Positions 9,001 to 18,588 of a stretch of 64,000 nt of DNA are shown piece by piece. The notes under the pieces are model-generated. The model saw nothing but the letters and a program-made list of their open reading frames with translations, was not told where the DNA came from and did no database searches. Both the position numbers and the translations under genes were made by a program. Numbering within the stretch: position 1 is the first letter of the stretch; each line of letters begins with the position of its first letter. Where the stretch lies: assembly GCA_016705955.1 (NCBI GenBank), contig JADJKO010000006.1:248001-312000 (forward strand). Reading direction: 5' to 3'. Source of the stretch: Flavobacteriales bacterium. Lineage in GTDB: Bacteria; Bacteroidota; Bacteroidia; Flavobacteriales_F; PHOS-HE28.

Positions 9001-11016
9001 CGCTACCCGTGAAGCTGCCGCACGCGGAACTGATGGCCCCGCCTTGGACTGCGGTCCAGATAGGCCCCGGAGGTGCATCGAAGTCATCCCTGGCGATGGT
9101 GCGCAACACGCGACTGCTCAATTGGGTGCTGTTCCCAGCGCATACCGTGGTGGTCTGTGCCGATACCTGCAGATCCGCGATCACACCGGGTTGAACGGTC
9201 ACCAGGATGCTGTCGATCAACTCCCCGCAACCGGTCGGACTGGAAACGTGAACCTTATACCATGTGGTTGCCAGCGGTGTCGCGATGGGTGCTGTGGAGT
9301 TCGGATCATCGAGCGACGAAGCCGGACCCCATTCAACATCGAACCAGGCGGGTGAGGGTGGTGGCACAAGTCCTAGTTGAACGCCCTCGTACTGGCACAC
9401 ATTGATCGTGGGTGATCCGTTCGCGGTGAGCAGCGTCGGAATGGTCAACGGCATGCCTACATGGTAGGTGAACGAACGGGGGCAGCCGCTCACAGGTAAT
9501 TGACCGATCACGGTGTAGCTCTCACTTTGGGTCGGCGAAATGGTGATGGAGTTGCCCGCAGCGATGGAAACGCCAGGCGCGCTGACCGTGTACCAGAGTG
9601 CATTGCTCAATGGCTCAGGACTGTTCAACGTGATAGGTCCCCCGCCGCACACAACGGAATCCTGCGAAGACGTTGCCACCCCGATGTCATGCACGGAAGC
9701 CGCGTAACTCTCGCCGAAGCCCAGACCGAACATATAGGCTTGGAATCCGGCGCTGCATTGAAGTCTATGTACTCCTTGCGTCACCGGGATCTTCGCGTAC
9801 TTCCGATCCGTGCATCCCACATAGGACTGGAAAAGCGCACTGTTCACCGCAACGCCGTCCAATTGCAATTGGGCCACCGCTGCGGTCGGCACCACCACAC
9901 TGATGCTATGGCTGTTGATCTGTGCACTGCTCGGGGTGTGGAACGAAGCTTGGTGGAGGTCCGTTGGACCGGTGAGAGCAGGAAGAGCGAAGGATCCCCA
10001 TTGCCAGCACAACTGAAGCCTTCGAGGATCTGCGCCACACTCACCGGCAAGTTGGCATCAATGCATACCGGGGTGGTCGCTCCATTCACCTCGTAGCGCT
10101 GCCCGGCATTGAGCAGGATCGGCGCACCACCACCAATGGTGACCTGTGTACCGTCCTGGTGTGCGAGTACGCGATAGGTTCCACTCGTGGTCCCGTTCAC
10201 CGGTACCGTGAAATAGCGCGTTCCCCATGTGTTCACCGGAATGCATTGCTCGAAGATGTGATCACAGGCAGAGCAGGCCCCCGGTGCGGTTGCACACATG
10301 CTTCCTCCGAAAACCGCGAACGGTCGGCAAGGCCCACTGGTACTGGTTGCTTGCACCAGCGTGCCGGTGAGGTCGAGCGCATCCGTTGCCGCCTGTACTT
10401 GATAGGTCTGCCCGGCATCCAGGTTCACCGTGAATGGCGTTCCTGCCGGAAATCCACCTGCCGCGTTCACCGAAGGGGTGATCTGCACTTGCGTTCCATC
10501 CGCAGTGGCCACCACCATCAATTCGCTTTTGTGCAGGTTGTTGAAGTTCGGAAGTCCTTGGTAAGCATCTACCCGATACACAGTACCCAAACTGTATTCG
10601 GGCAGGACCTGGGACAGGTCATGCGTGTAGTTCTGGAAGCTGCTGATGAAGACGTTCACACTATCCTGGCTCTGCACCAGAAAGCCTTTGTTCTGGACCG
10701 AACCGCTACCACTATTCTCCGCAGAAAGCGGCAGGTCGATCACGGTCACGCCATTGGCCGCAACGCTGAAGGAGAAGCTCCAGCCCGTGAGCGGAATGCT
10801 CACCGTACCGTTCGTCGCGGTGGTGGAAACCACATGGACCTTCAGGGTCTGTGCGCCGAAGCCATTCTGCATGAAGCTGGCCCAGAAACGCTTGCCACGT
10901 GTGGGAAGCACGGTCGGATCCTGCGCGATCACTGTGCATGAGAACGCCGCTAGGAACAACGCGAAGGCGATGCGGTATGGCGACGTGTTGAGCGGCCGGT
11001 ATGGGCTATGACACAT
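6005..11016 (-). CDS. Giant secreted IgGFc-binding/Ig-repeat protein with gliding-motility (T9SS type B) C-terminus (frameshifted)
   Basis: As written this is two overlapping reading frames, 11016-9844 (390 residues) and 10012-6005. The first loses sense after SPVQRTSTKL and the second only makes sense from FHTPSSAQINSH onward. Adding one T at 9942-9943 (minus strand cgttcc to cgtttcc) joins them into a single protein of 1670 residues. Order: signal peptide (FALFLAAFSCTVIAQ), an IgGFc-binding-type N-terminal region to about residue 440, a long run of Ig/PKD-like repeats marked by LCPGQ/ICQGQ, LDAGN, LWSTGATTQSI and SGTYSVTV, and a C-terminal domain with FIPNTFTPNGDGVNDYF and VFDRWGEMLFE, the CHU_C type B sorting signal. 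Likely a surface adhesin; ligand unknown. Confidence 0.85.
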
Positions 11017-11107
11017 TCATCGGTCCACCGAAGAGCGGGGCGGTGGCGGGCCTTGTACGCTTGCGCGACCTCAAGGTTCTGGTATCGCCAAAGCCCGGAT
11101 CGCTGCG

Positions 11108-12717
11108 TCAACGACCGGGGAGATCCCAATCGATCCCGAGGTCCCAAGCGGCGCGCACGTTCACCGTCTCCGGGTACCACCAAACACGTTCCGGCTGCCG
11201 CAGAGCGCTCCATTGACCGGCGTCCCAGCGACCGCTCCGATCCACATCCTCAATGATGCGCACGTCATGGTTCCCCGGTGCGAGTTGCTCCCAGACGATC
11301 GGGTCCCAGGAGTCGTTCATGGTCGCACTTCGGACCACACGGCCTTGCTGATCCATCAACTCGACGATCAATTGCCCTTGTACCGGGGCTACGGTGTGAA
11401 CCTTGACGCGTAAAGTACCGGTTGCCTGTTCAGCAGCGCGCCCCAGCCCGATACGGAGCGTATCGTTCCATGCGTTATTGCGATCGCGAACGGATCTGGG
11501 CAGAAGGGTGAGCACTGCGCTCCTTCCCGGTTGCAGGTCGGTAACCAGGAGTAGCTGGCGATCATGATCGGGATCGCGCGTCAATTGGAACGGTAACAAG
11601 AGCGAGTCGGACCGGAGCGTCATCCTTGTCGAGTCGAAGGAGACCAAGGGGCGTGACGCTTCCAACACGACCCTTGTGGTCGCTGCGTACTCCAGCTGCG
11701 CAACACTTACGTTCACATTGAATGGCATGGGTTTCAGCGGGCGGTAGCGCAACGTGTCCAACGCGCCCTCCTCGGTCATCAATTCGTAACGGCCGTCCCT
11801 TAATGTGGTGGTATCCGAAGGCCAGCACAGCACGGTATCACGTAGTGTGCCCCACTCCAAGGTCCAGTGGAGGCTTCCTCCGGACCGTTGGATATCACGC
11901 AAGCGGAATTCCTTTGCCGGACGGGCGAGTACGATCCGCCATCCGCCATCGGCCAATACCGCTGCTTCGCGAATTGCTTGGACCGGACTGACCTCCTTGA
12001 ATAAGCGCAGAACGCTGGCTATTGCGGAACTATCACCGGGCACATGCGGATGAACCGTGTTTCCCGAGAAGGCGATCTCCTCATCGGGCAGGTCATACCG
12101 GTAGTTCGCATTCAGGTCCCGCAGCGCCACAAGATCGAAGGCCGCATCCCGCAGATTCCGGAGGTGGAATGCACCTGAGGCGTCGGTCCGTGTGGCGTGC
12201 GCAGGTCGGCTGTTCAGGAAATTGCTCGTATCCGCTGCATCATACAACATGACCAATACACCTTTCTCCGGCTTGGCACTGAAGGCGTTCATGACCATAC
12301 CTGACAACTCCAGACTATCCAATGTGGATCCCGTGCTGATCACATAGGCCGATCCGACCGCGAAATTTCCTTCTGTAAGATCCTTCACCACCTCGCCGAT
12401 CGAGAACGTGTAGGTGGTATTCGGATGAAGCGGCGCATTCAGTCGGACCCCAAGGAATATCCACCAATGATGCTGAGGGTAGGCGGGGCGTCCAACGGCG
12501 GCGATACGAGCATGCCATCGCGCACGCGCTCCAATTGGATCCGCTCATCGAACCGGATCGTGAAACGATCCGCAGTGAAACCGGTGGTGCGATCCGGAGG
12601 ATCAGCGTTCAGAAGGACCGGACCGCTCTCGTCCTTGTCGCCTCCGCTGATCTCCCGCACTTGTGCACAGCCGAGGGCAAGCGAGCAGGCCAGCGCACCT
12701 ACCATCCATGCCTTCAT
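11108..12717 (-). CDS. Ig-like (Big_5) lipoprotein (frameshifted)
   Basis: Two frames belong together. 12717-12439 encodes a lipoprotein start (MKAWMVGALACSLALGC) followed by the Big_5 opening DPPDRTTGFTADRFTIRFDE, then runs into a stop after GGYSLGSD. Reading one base over at the CCCC run 12448-12451 gives YSLGVRLNAPLHPNTTYTFS and continues directly into 12391-11108. One lost G on the coding strand explains it; the repaired protein has 536 residues. The C-terminal part includes a DIDRSGRW-like segment (EDVDRSGRWDAGQW) usual in this Bacteroidota family. It is an outer-membrane or periplasmic lipoprotein of unknown role. Its start overlaps the stop of the methionine sulfoxide reductase gene by four bases, so they share a transcript. 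Confidence 0.82.
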
Positions 12718-13199
12718 GCGAAGAGGGGGATCAGTGCTTCACACAGCGTCTCCAACATTCTCGCGTCAAGGGAGGTGAAATCATCCAATTCGCTGCTGTC
12801 AACATCGAGTACGGCAACGACCACCCCGCTGCGGCCACAACATGGCACCACGATCTCCGACCGCGAATGCGGACTACAGGCGATGTGTCCCGGGAAGAGG
12901 TCCACATCGGGCACCACCACGGTGCGGTCCTCGGCCCAGGCCGTGCCACAGACGCCCTTCCCCTTACCTATCCGCACACAAGCCACCGGCCCTTGGAACG
13001 GACCGAGCACGAGTTCTTCACCCAGAACGCGATAGAATCCCACCCAATGCCAGTTGAAGGTGTGTTTCAGCAACGCGCTGAAATTGGCCATCGCCGCAAT
13101 GGCGTCCGTTTCATCCTGCAACAGTGCCTTCCATTGCGCAGCGATCGTGGCGTAACCGGTAGCCCGATCGGTCGTCGGAATAATGGGAGGCAATTGCAT
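12714..13199 (-). CDS. msrC: Free methionine-(R)-sulfoxide reductase (GAF domain)
   Basis: A 161-residue single GAF-domain protein. The segments WHWVGFYRV, GPFQGPVACVRI, GKGVCGTAW and HIACSPHSRSEIVVP are those of fRMsr (E. coli YebR/MsrC). C74, C84 and C108 match the spacing of the three redox cysteines C84, C94 and C118 of the E. coli enzyme. It reduces free L-methionine-(R)-S-oxide in the cytosol with thioredoxin as donor. It is followed on the same strand, with a 4-base overlap, by the Ig-like lipoprotein gene, and preceded by comF with an 18-base gap. Confidence 0.92.
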   Translation of the reverse strand: MQLPPIIPTTDRATGYATIAAQWKALLQDETDAIAAMANFSALLKHTFNWHWVGFYRVLGEELVLGPFQGPVACVRIGKGKGVCGTAWAEDRTVVVPDVDLFPGHIACSPHSRSEIVVPCCGRSGVVVAVLDVDSSELDDFTSLDARMLETLCEALIPLFA

Positions 13200-13217
13200 G
13201 GGCCGCGAAATTACCCG

Positions 13218-13925
13218 CTAGGCGCAGGCCGCAGTGAAAAGGCTGACATGAGTACCGGGCACCACACTCAGGGCTTTCACGCATCCTTCAATGGTCGCGC
13301 CGGTGGTCACCACATCATCCACCAGTAGAATGTGTCGGTCGCGCAGCATCTCCTCGTGCTTCACCTCGAACGCCTCCTTCACGTTGCTCCATCGATCAAG
13401 ACGTCCGCGTCGTGTCTGTGAGTCGGTCCAGTTCACCCGTTGAAGCGCACGCTTCGGGTTCTCCTTCGGCCAAGCCGTACAAAGTCCTTCGACCAGAAGC
13501 TGGCTCTGGTTATACCCGCGCTGTCGCTGCTTTCGAGGGTGGAGCGGAACGGCAAGAACAGTATCCACATCGTTGAACCGCGAACTTTCCTTCAGTGCTT
13601 CACCCATCATGCACCCGAGGTACCGGCCGACCTCGTGATCCTGCGCGTACTTCATCCGGTGCAGGATGTGCTGGACCATACCGGTAGGCGAAAAATGGAG
13701 CAACGCACTGGCAGCGGTAAGGGGGGCCTTGCCCCAGAAGAGTTGCTCCACGCGGTTCCTCGGGTCGTCATGGAAGCGGGTCAAGGGCAGGTCCGCGATA
13801 CAAATGGTACACATGCACTGTTCGTGGCGCAGCAAGGTGGTTTCACACCCGGCGCACCGTCGCGGTACGAAAAGCGCGGTGAGGTCGGCGAACCATAACG
13901 CTGCTATGGAGGGGCGCGGGTTCAA
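13218..13925 (-). CDS. comF: ComF-family phosphoribosyltransferase-like protein
   Basis: A 235-residue ComF protein: an N-terminal cysteine cluster (CAGCETTLLRHEQCMCTIC), probably metal binding, then a phosphoribosyltransferase fold with the PRPP loop HILLVDDVVTTGATIEGC near residues 190-210. ComF proteins are linked to DNA uptake and transformation, though the molecular role outside model species is unclear. No ATG or GTG precedes the cysteine cluster; the best start is TTG at 13925, since the frame closes upstream without another candidate. It is the first gene of a minus-strand group ending with the giant adhesin. Confidence 0.9.
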   Translation of the reverse strand: MNPRPSIAALWFADLTALFVPRRCAGCETTLLRHEQCMCTICIADLPLTRFHDDPRNRVEQLFWGKAPLTAASALLHFSPTGMVQHILHRMKYAQDHEVGRYLGCMMGEALKESSRFNDVDTVLAVPLHPRKQRQRGYNQSQLLVEGLCTAWPKENPKRALQRVNWTDSQTRRGRLDRWSNVKEAFEVKHEEMLRDRHILLVDDVVTTGATIEGCVKALSVVPGTHVSLFTAACA

Positions 13926-14013
13926 TACTTTGTTGAAAAGCGGGTCGTTATTAGAAAAGGGTCCTTAGGCACGGGAGTAATTTAGCGCACTGGGCCGAAG
14001 GCCTGCTTTCAAC

Positions 14014-14922
14014 ATGGACCAGCCAACGACCGAAACGAAGAAGAACCGATCCAACACCGGCCTGCTCTTGCTGGTGGTGCTCCTGCTGATCAGCAACGTG
14101 GTGATGCTGTGGATGCTCATGCAGCGTGGCAAGGAAGTGGAACACGGGGTGCAGCAGGTAACCGAGCTCACTACCCGGAACGAGGATGTGCTGGGTATGT
14201 TGGAACGCACGCTGGATAGCTACGACAGCCTGCAAACGGAGAACGACACGATCCGCCAGGAACTGGAGTTCCGCCGCCAGGAGATCCAGGACCTCATGGC
14301 CAAGGTGAAGAGCGGATCCTACAGTTTGGCGAAAGCACGCAAGGAGGCCGAGACGCTTCGCGCGATCATGAAAGGCTATGTGGCCACCATCGATTCCTTG
14401 AACCAGGCCAATCAGGCGTTGACCGCACAGAATGTCGGGCTGACCCAGGAACTCGGTGAGGTACAAGGGCAAAAAGAGGCGCTATCCACCGAGAAGGAAG
14501 CGCTACAAGGCAAACTCGCGAAGGGCGCCGTGCTGCACACAACGACCATCACGGCAGGGGCCTTGTTCATGCGGAACAATGGCAAACAAGTGGATACCGA
14601 TCGTGCGAAGAAGGCCGAGATGGTGAAGTGCTGTTTCACACTTGGGGAGAACAAGGTCACCGAACCCGGAGACAAGACCCTGTACATGCGTGTGATCAGC
14701 CCGGATGGAAAAGTGCTGCCGACAAGCGAAGGTGCGAACCGCTTCCGCTTCAACGGCGTGGAAGGCGAGTACAGCGCGAAGCGCGAGGTGAACTACCAAG
14801 GCCAGCCCGTGGATGCCTGCGTTTTCTGGACCGGAGGATCCGAACTGGCCACCGGACAGTACATCGTGGAGATCTACGAGAACGGCTCCCTGGTCTCCAA
14901 GTCGTCCTTCGACCTGAAGTGA
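14014..14922 (+). CDS. Membrane-anchored coiled-coil protein
   Basis: A 302-residue protein with a short cytoplasmic tail, one membrane helix (TGLLLLVVLLLISNVVMLWM, about residues 15-34), then a long coiled coil (about 45-165) rich in Glu, Gln, Lys and Leu. A C-terminal beta-rich domain (about 170-302) contains GKQVDTDRAKKAEMVKCCFT and ends in an immunoglobulin-like strand pattern (GQYIVEIYENGSLVSKSSFD). I know no function for it, though similar proteins are widespread in Bacteroidota. It is divergent from comF and convergent with the large outer-membrane gene, whose stop lies 8 bases after its own. A weak -7-like box (taatttag) lies about 30 bases before the ATG. Confidence 0.8.
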   Translation: MDQPTTETKKNRSNTGLLLLVVLLLISNVVMLWMLMQRGKEVEHGVQQVTELTTRNEDVLGMLERTLDSYDSLQTENDTIRQELEFRRQEIQDLMAKVKSGSYSLAKARKEAETLRAIMKGYVATIDSLNQANQALTAQNVGLTQELGEVQGQKEALSTEKEALQGKLAKGAVLHTTTITAGALFMRNNGKQVDTDRAKKAEMVKCCFTLGENKVTEPGDKTLYMRVISPDGKVLPTSEGANRFRFNGVEGEYSAKREVNYQGQPVDACVFWTGGSELATGQYIVEIYENGSLVSKSSFDLK

Positions 14923-14929
14923 ACACACG

Positions 14930-17900
14930 CTAGAAGAAGGCGCGCACTTGAGCTCCGCCCACGTGTATGACGGGCACTCCTTCGCTACGCCGTCCGTTGT
15001 AGGTCAGGTCCACCTGCAAATTGCTGCTGAGGTTGCGTTGCAATGCCACGCTCCAGGTCCCGTTCGTGCCGGGCTTCAAGCCGCCAAGCATTTCATTTCC
15101 CAAGGAGGCATTCACCTCGCCATCATAGGTGATGTCCACAAGGTTCGCGGTGAGCAGGATGCTGCCCTTGCCGGCCGTGTTATAGCGGAACTCCATTCCT
15201 AGATCCTGTACACGCGCTTGTTGGCCGCCGAACTCCTCCAGATTGTGCTTCTCGGTGTATTTGAACGAGAGGATCGCGCGCAATGAGGTGTTCGGTTGCC
15301 AGGTCACACGCGGCTTCACGCTTTGCTGGTCAATGGCCCAGGTGCGGCCGGAGAGCAGGTCCGATGCGCTGGTGGAACGTCCACGCTCACCCTCAAGGTC
15401 CACCGTCCATTGGCGGGTGGTGTTCCACCGGATGCGGACCGCGTTCGAGGTGCGCGAACGCGATTCGAAACCGTTCAACAGCAGAGAACGCGAACGATCG
15501 TTCTGCCACGTATGGTCCATGCTCCAAGTGCGGCTGGTGCGGTCGTAGAAGAAGGTGTTCCGGGTGGAGGACGTGTAGGCGGTGAGGTTACTGTCCAAAC
15601 GCTCCGGGCGGAAGGGATCCAATGCGACGAGGACGTCGGACGTGCCGGTCTTGTGGTCCACGCGCATGGAGGCGAGGTTGGATAATTTCCCGACGAAGCC
15701 GCGCATGCCTTTCGCATCGGCCCAACGCACCCCGGGCCGCAGATCCACCGAGGCACTGGTCTGGTTGCTGTAGCTGCGCACGTAGTTGTTGCTCGGAACG
15801 AACACGCGCAAGTGATCCGCCTCGTAGCCGAAGTTGGCAAGCTCGAACTCGTTGAGTTCCTTGATGCCGTTGCCGTTGTAATCGTTCCAGATGTACAGCC
15901 CTTGGCCCGCAGGCACCTGCACATAGAGATACTCTCTGCGTTGCTCCAAGCCGGAACCGAATTCGTTGAACACGTCCACCACAGCCAGTCCTTTCCAAAG
16001 AGTGAGGTCGTAATCGACCCGGGCCAGATAGGTGTCTTGCGGGCGTTGCACGGTGAGTGTGCTATCAAGCACTTGCAGGCGCCGGTAGGTGGCGGTGGTG
16101 TTCAAATGGTTCCTCGGGTTCCGCGCCAGGTCCAGGTTGAAGGAGTACGCCGTCGCGAGCGTGCTGGTGGCGAGGTCATTGTTGCGCAGTGCGCGATCCC
16201 GGCGCTGGCCTCCGGAGATCCGCCACTTGTTGCGGAAGGTGTCCGGGCTTTGGACGAAGGCTTCCCAATCATGGAACTCATAGCTGCCGAGCTGTAACCC
16301 GGGCACGGTGTCCAAGCGGAACAGGTTGCGCTCATGTTCGTCGCGGAGGCCGATGGAGAAAGGCTTCAAACGATAGCGGGTCAGCCCCTTGTGCCGGATG
16401 AAATCGCTGTTCCGCGTTCCGTTGGCTTGAAGAAGGCTTGCGGTCCCGGTCAGGTCCACGCGACCCATGTGCAGGTCACTGAAGAGTTCCGGCTTCCATC
16501 CTTGGTATTGACCCCGTGCCTGGAACGTGGTGATGCCGAGCGATGCCTTGCCGATCCGTTTTCCTTCGATCCCGGTATGCACACCAGCGAGGAGTTGATC
16601 CGCCTTAAGAACAGTTCCCAACAGGTTCCAGTTCCGTTCGAATTCAACGGCCCGGTAGCGTTCCACGTAGTGGAAGTCGCGTCCGATCACCTCGGCATCA
16701 CCGGCGATCACCAACTGCATGGTGCTGTCCTTTTCACTGATCGGGATCGCATGCGTAAGGCGCGTCATCAAACCCAGACCGACGTCATCGGATGCATCCT
16801 TGCTGCTGAAGGTGTTCCCATCCAGGTTGCTCAACGCTGCTTCAACGGTCGCCGAACTACGCTTACTGATCCGATGGTCGAAGCCGAGGGTGATCAATTG
16901 TTGTGCGCGCGGTGCCACCAGCAAACGCACAGGGGCGTGGGTGCCTCTCTCCACCACCACGCCATTCACGGTGTCCGGTGCGACCCATCGGAATACCCTG
17001 CCGTTCGGCGTGAATTCCTGCTGCACGTAGCTTCCCTTTCCTTGGCCCACCTCCGTGAATGTGACCCTATACACCGCGCTGTCCGCGTTCGTATTGTACA
17101 CGAAGACCGGATCATACCCCAATGAATCCCTGCGCCAATAGAGCACTTGGTCGGTGGCGAACCCGGTGCTATCCACCCCGCTGATGGTCGCCGCCAACGG
17201 GTCATCACCGGCTTCGCGAAGAACCTCGCGTTCGGCATCCCCCAATTGTTGCTGAAGCGTTTGGTTCCGGTGGTCCTGCTCACTGTACACATGCAGCCGG
17301 ATCGTATTCCTGCCGACCTCGTACGTGTTGTCCAACCGGGCCAATGACCGCGCATAGTTCTTGTCCGAGTATTGGAACTCGACCACGATGCGACGATCCT
17401 TCGTGATCAGTTGGCGAGCGGTGAACGTGAGTTCGGCCGTGTTGTAGTCGATCACATATTCGTTCTCCTGTCCACGGGTGAGTTGCTGCCCATCAATGAA
17501 CACGCGCTCGCTCCCGGAGAGGATGATGATCACCGAACCGGCATCGTTCCCGCGCAAGCGATAAGGCCCCTGCACCCCTTCCACACCTTGGATGATGTTG
17601 CGCGCGAACTTGCCTTTGCTGATGGCCGCACTGAAACCGGTGTTCATCCGTCCGTGATCGCCAAGTCGCATACGTGTATCGTAGCTCAGGCCTTTCGTCT
17701 TCTTCAGGTAGGTGAGGAAATGGCTGTTCGGACGTTGCAGCACGAAATCGCCGGCGATCAGTTCCCACTTGTTGCCCGGCGCGGTCTCGTCCTCTTCGAA
17801 GAGCTTGATGAACACCTGGTCGAAATCCTGGAGCTCGGCCGTATTGCCGCCGGCCTGGATCGGTATGGTGTTGTCGGTGATCGATGCCAACACTCCGATG

Positions 17901-18436
17901 CGGTCCGAGATCCTTCCGCCCAATTCCAGGTTCAAAGTGGAGTTGACCGAGAGGTCCTGGTTGTTCCCGAAGAGCACGCCGCGCGATATGCTTCCGCTCC
18001 GCTGCAATCCGCGCAGGCCGATCAGATCCGTCTCCTGCCGTGGAGGCACATACTTGAAGGGGTCCACACGATCGGCCGACGTACTGATCCGGGAGGGGTC
18101 CTTATGGCGAAAAGTCCCACCGAGCAGAACAGGAAGAACGCGATAGCTGATCAGGACCGAATCAGGAGCGTCCTTCCAAACGACACGTCCGGAGTACGGC
18201 AGTTCGAGGTACCGATCGGATGGAACCGCCACACTATCCACAAGGAAATGGACGCTTCCCGGTACCAGGCTCAGGCTATCCATTTGGATGGTATCCCCAA
18301 CAACCTTGATCCACCGCGAACGCAGATTCGAAATGGACTGCGCGGAAACGGATGAGGGTGCGAGCAAACAGAAAAGCACGAGCCATTGGAACGCACGGTC
18401 AGCCGAACGGCCGGAGCGTTCCCGGGTATGGATCAT
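14930..18436 (-). CDS. Large outer-membrane/surface protein, function unknown
   Basis: About 1168 residues from the ATG at 18436, which gives a usable signal peptide (AFQWLVLFCLLAPSSVSAQ); an ATG ten codons upstream is possible but only adds a charged extension. The N-terminal part contains TDLIGLRGLQRSGSISRG and NNQDLSVNSTLNLELGGRIS, followed by alternating amphipathic strands (for example DRIGVLASITDNTIPIQAGG and SVIIILSGSERVFIDGQQLT), and the last third is dense in short aromatic-ended strands ending VHVGGAQVRAFF. A terminal aromatic residue is typical of outer-membrane barrels. SprA-like T9SS translocons share similar strand phrases but are about twice as long, so I do not call it SprA. 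Confidence 0.78.
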   Translation of the reverse strand: MIHTRERSGRSADRAFQWLVLFCLLAPSSVSAQSISNLRSRWIKVVGDTIQMDSLSLVPGSVHFLVDSVAVPSDRYLELPYSGRVVWKDAPDSVLISYRVLPVLLGGTFRHKDPSRISTSADRVDPFKYVPPRQETDLIGLRGLQRSGSISRGVLFGNNQDLSVNSTLNLELGGRISDRIGVLASITDNTIPIQAGGNTAELQDFDQVFIKLFEEDETAPGNKWELIAGDFVLQRPNSHFLTYLKKTKGLSYDTRMRLGDHGRMNTGFSAAISKGKFARNIIQGVEGVQGPYRLRGNDAGSVIIILSGSERVFIDGQQLTRGQENEYVIDYNTAELTFTARQLITKDRRIVVEFQYSDKNYARSLARLDNTYEVGRNTIRLHVYSEQDHRNQTLQQQLGDAEREVLREAGDDPLAATISGVDSTGFATDQVLYWRRDSLGYDPVFVYNTNADSAVYRVTFTEVGQGKGSYVQQEFTPNGRVFRWVAPDTVNGVVVERGTHAPVRLLVAPRAQQLITLGFDHRISKRSSATVEAALSNLDGNTFSSKDASDDVGLGLMTRLTHAIPISEKDSTMQLVIAGDAEVIGRDFHYVERYRAVEFERNWNLLGTVLKADQLLAGVHTGIEGKRIGKASLGITTFQARGQYQGWKPELFSDLHMGRVDLTGTASLLQANGTRNSDFIRHKGLTRYRLKPFSIGLRDEHERNLFRLDTVPGLQLGSYEFHDWEAFVQSPDTFRNKWRISGGQRRDRALRNNDLATSTLATAYSFNLDLARNPRNHLNTTATYRRLQVLDSTLTVQRPQDTYLARVDYDLTLWKGLAVVDVFNEFGSGLEQRREYLYVQVPAGQGLYIWNDYNGNGIKELNEFELANFGYEADHLRVFVPSNNYVRSYSNQTSASVDLRPGVRWADAKGMRGFVGKLSNLASMRVDHKTGTSDVLVALDPFRPERLDSNLTAYTSSTRNTFFYDRTSRTWSMDHTWQNDRSRSLLLNGFESRSRTSNAVRIRWNTTRQWTVDLEGERGRSTSASDLLSGRTWAIDQQSVKPRVTWQPNTSLRAILSFKYTEKHNLEEFGGQQARVQDLGMEFRYNTAGKGSILLTANLVDITYDGEVNASLGNEMLGGLKPGTNGTWSVALQRNLSSNLQVDLTYNGRRSEGVPVIHVGGAQVRAFF

Positions 18437-18588
18437 GGTTGGCTTCGAGCCGATGCGATCGCGCACGCCGAAAAGTACCCTTCACCCTCCGCTCCATTGC
18501 GCGGCGTCATCACCAAAGGACTGTTGATGCTACAAGTGCATCCCGGGGATCATCCCCAACACCCCCGGATACTTTTACCGGCAAGAGT

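Noticed and set aside
14930..18436. Identification as the T9SS translocon SprA
   Set aside because: Strand phrases are similar in style but the length is about half of SprA and no diagnostic segment was recognised.
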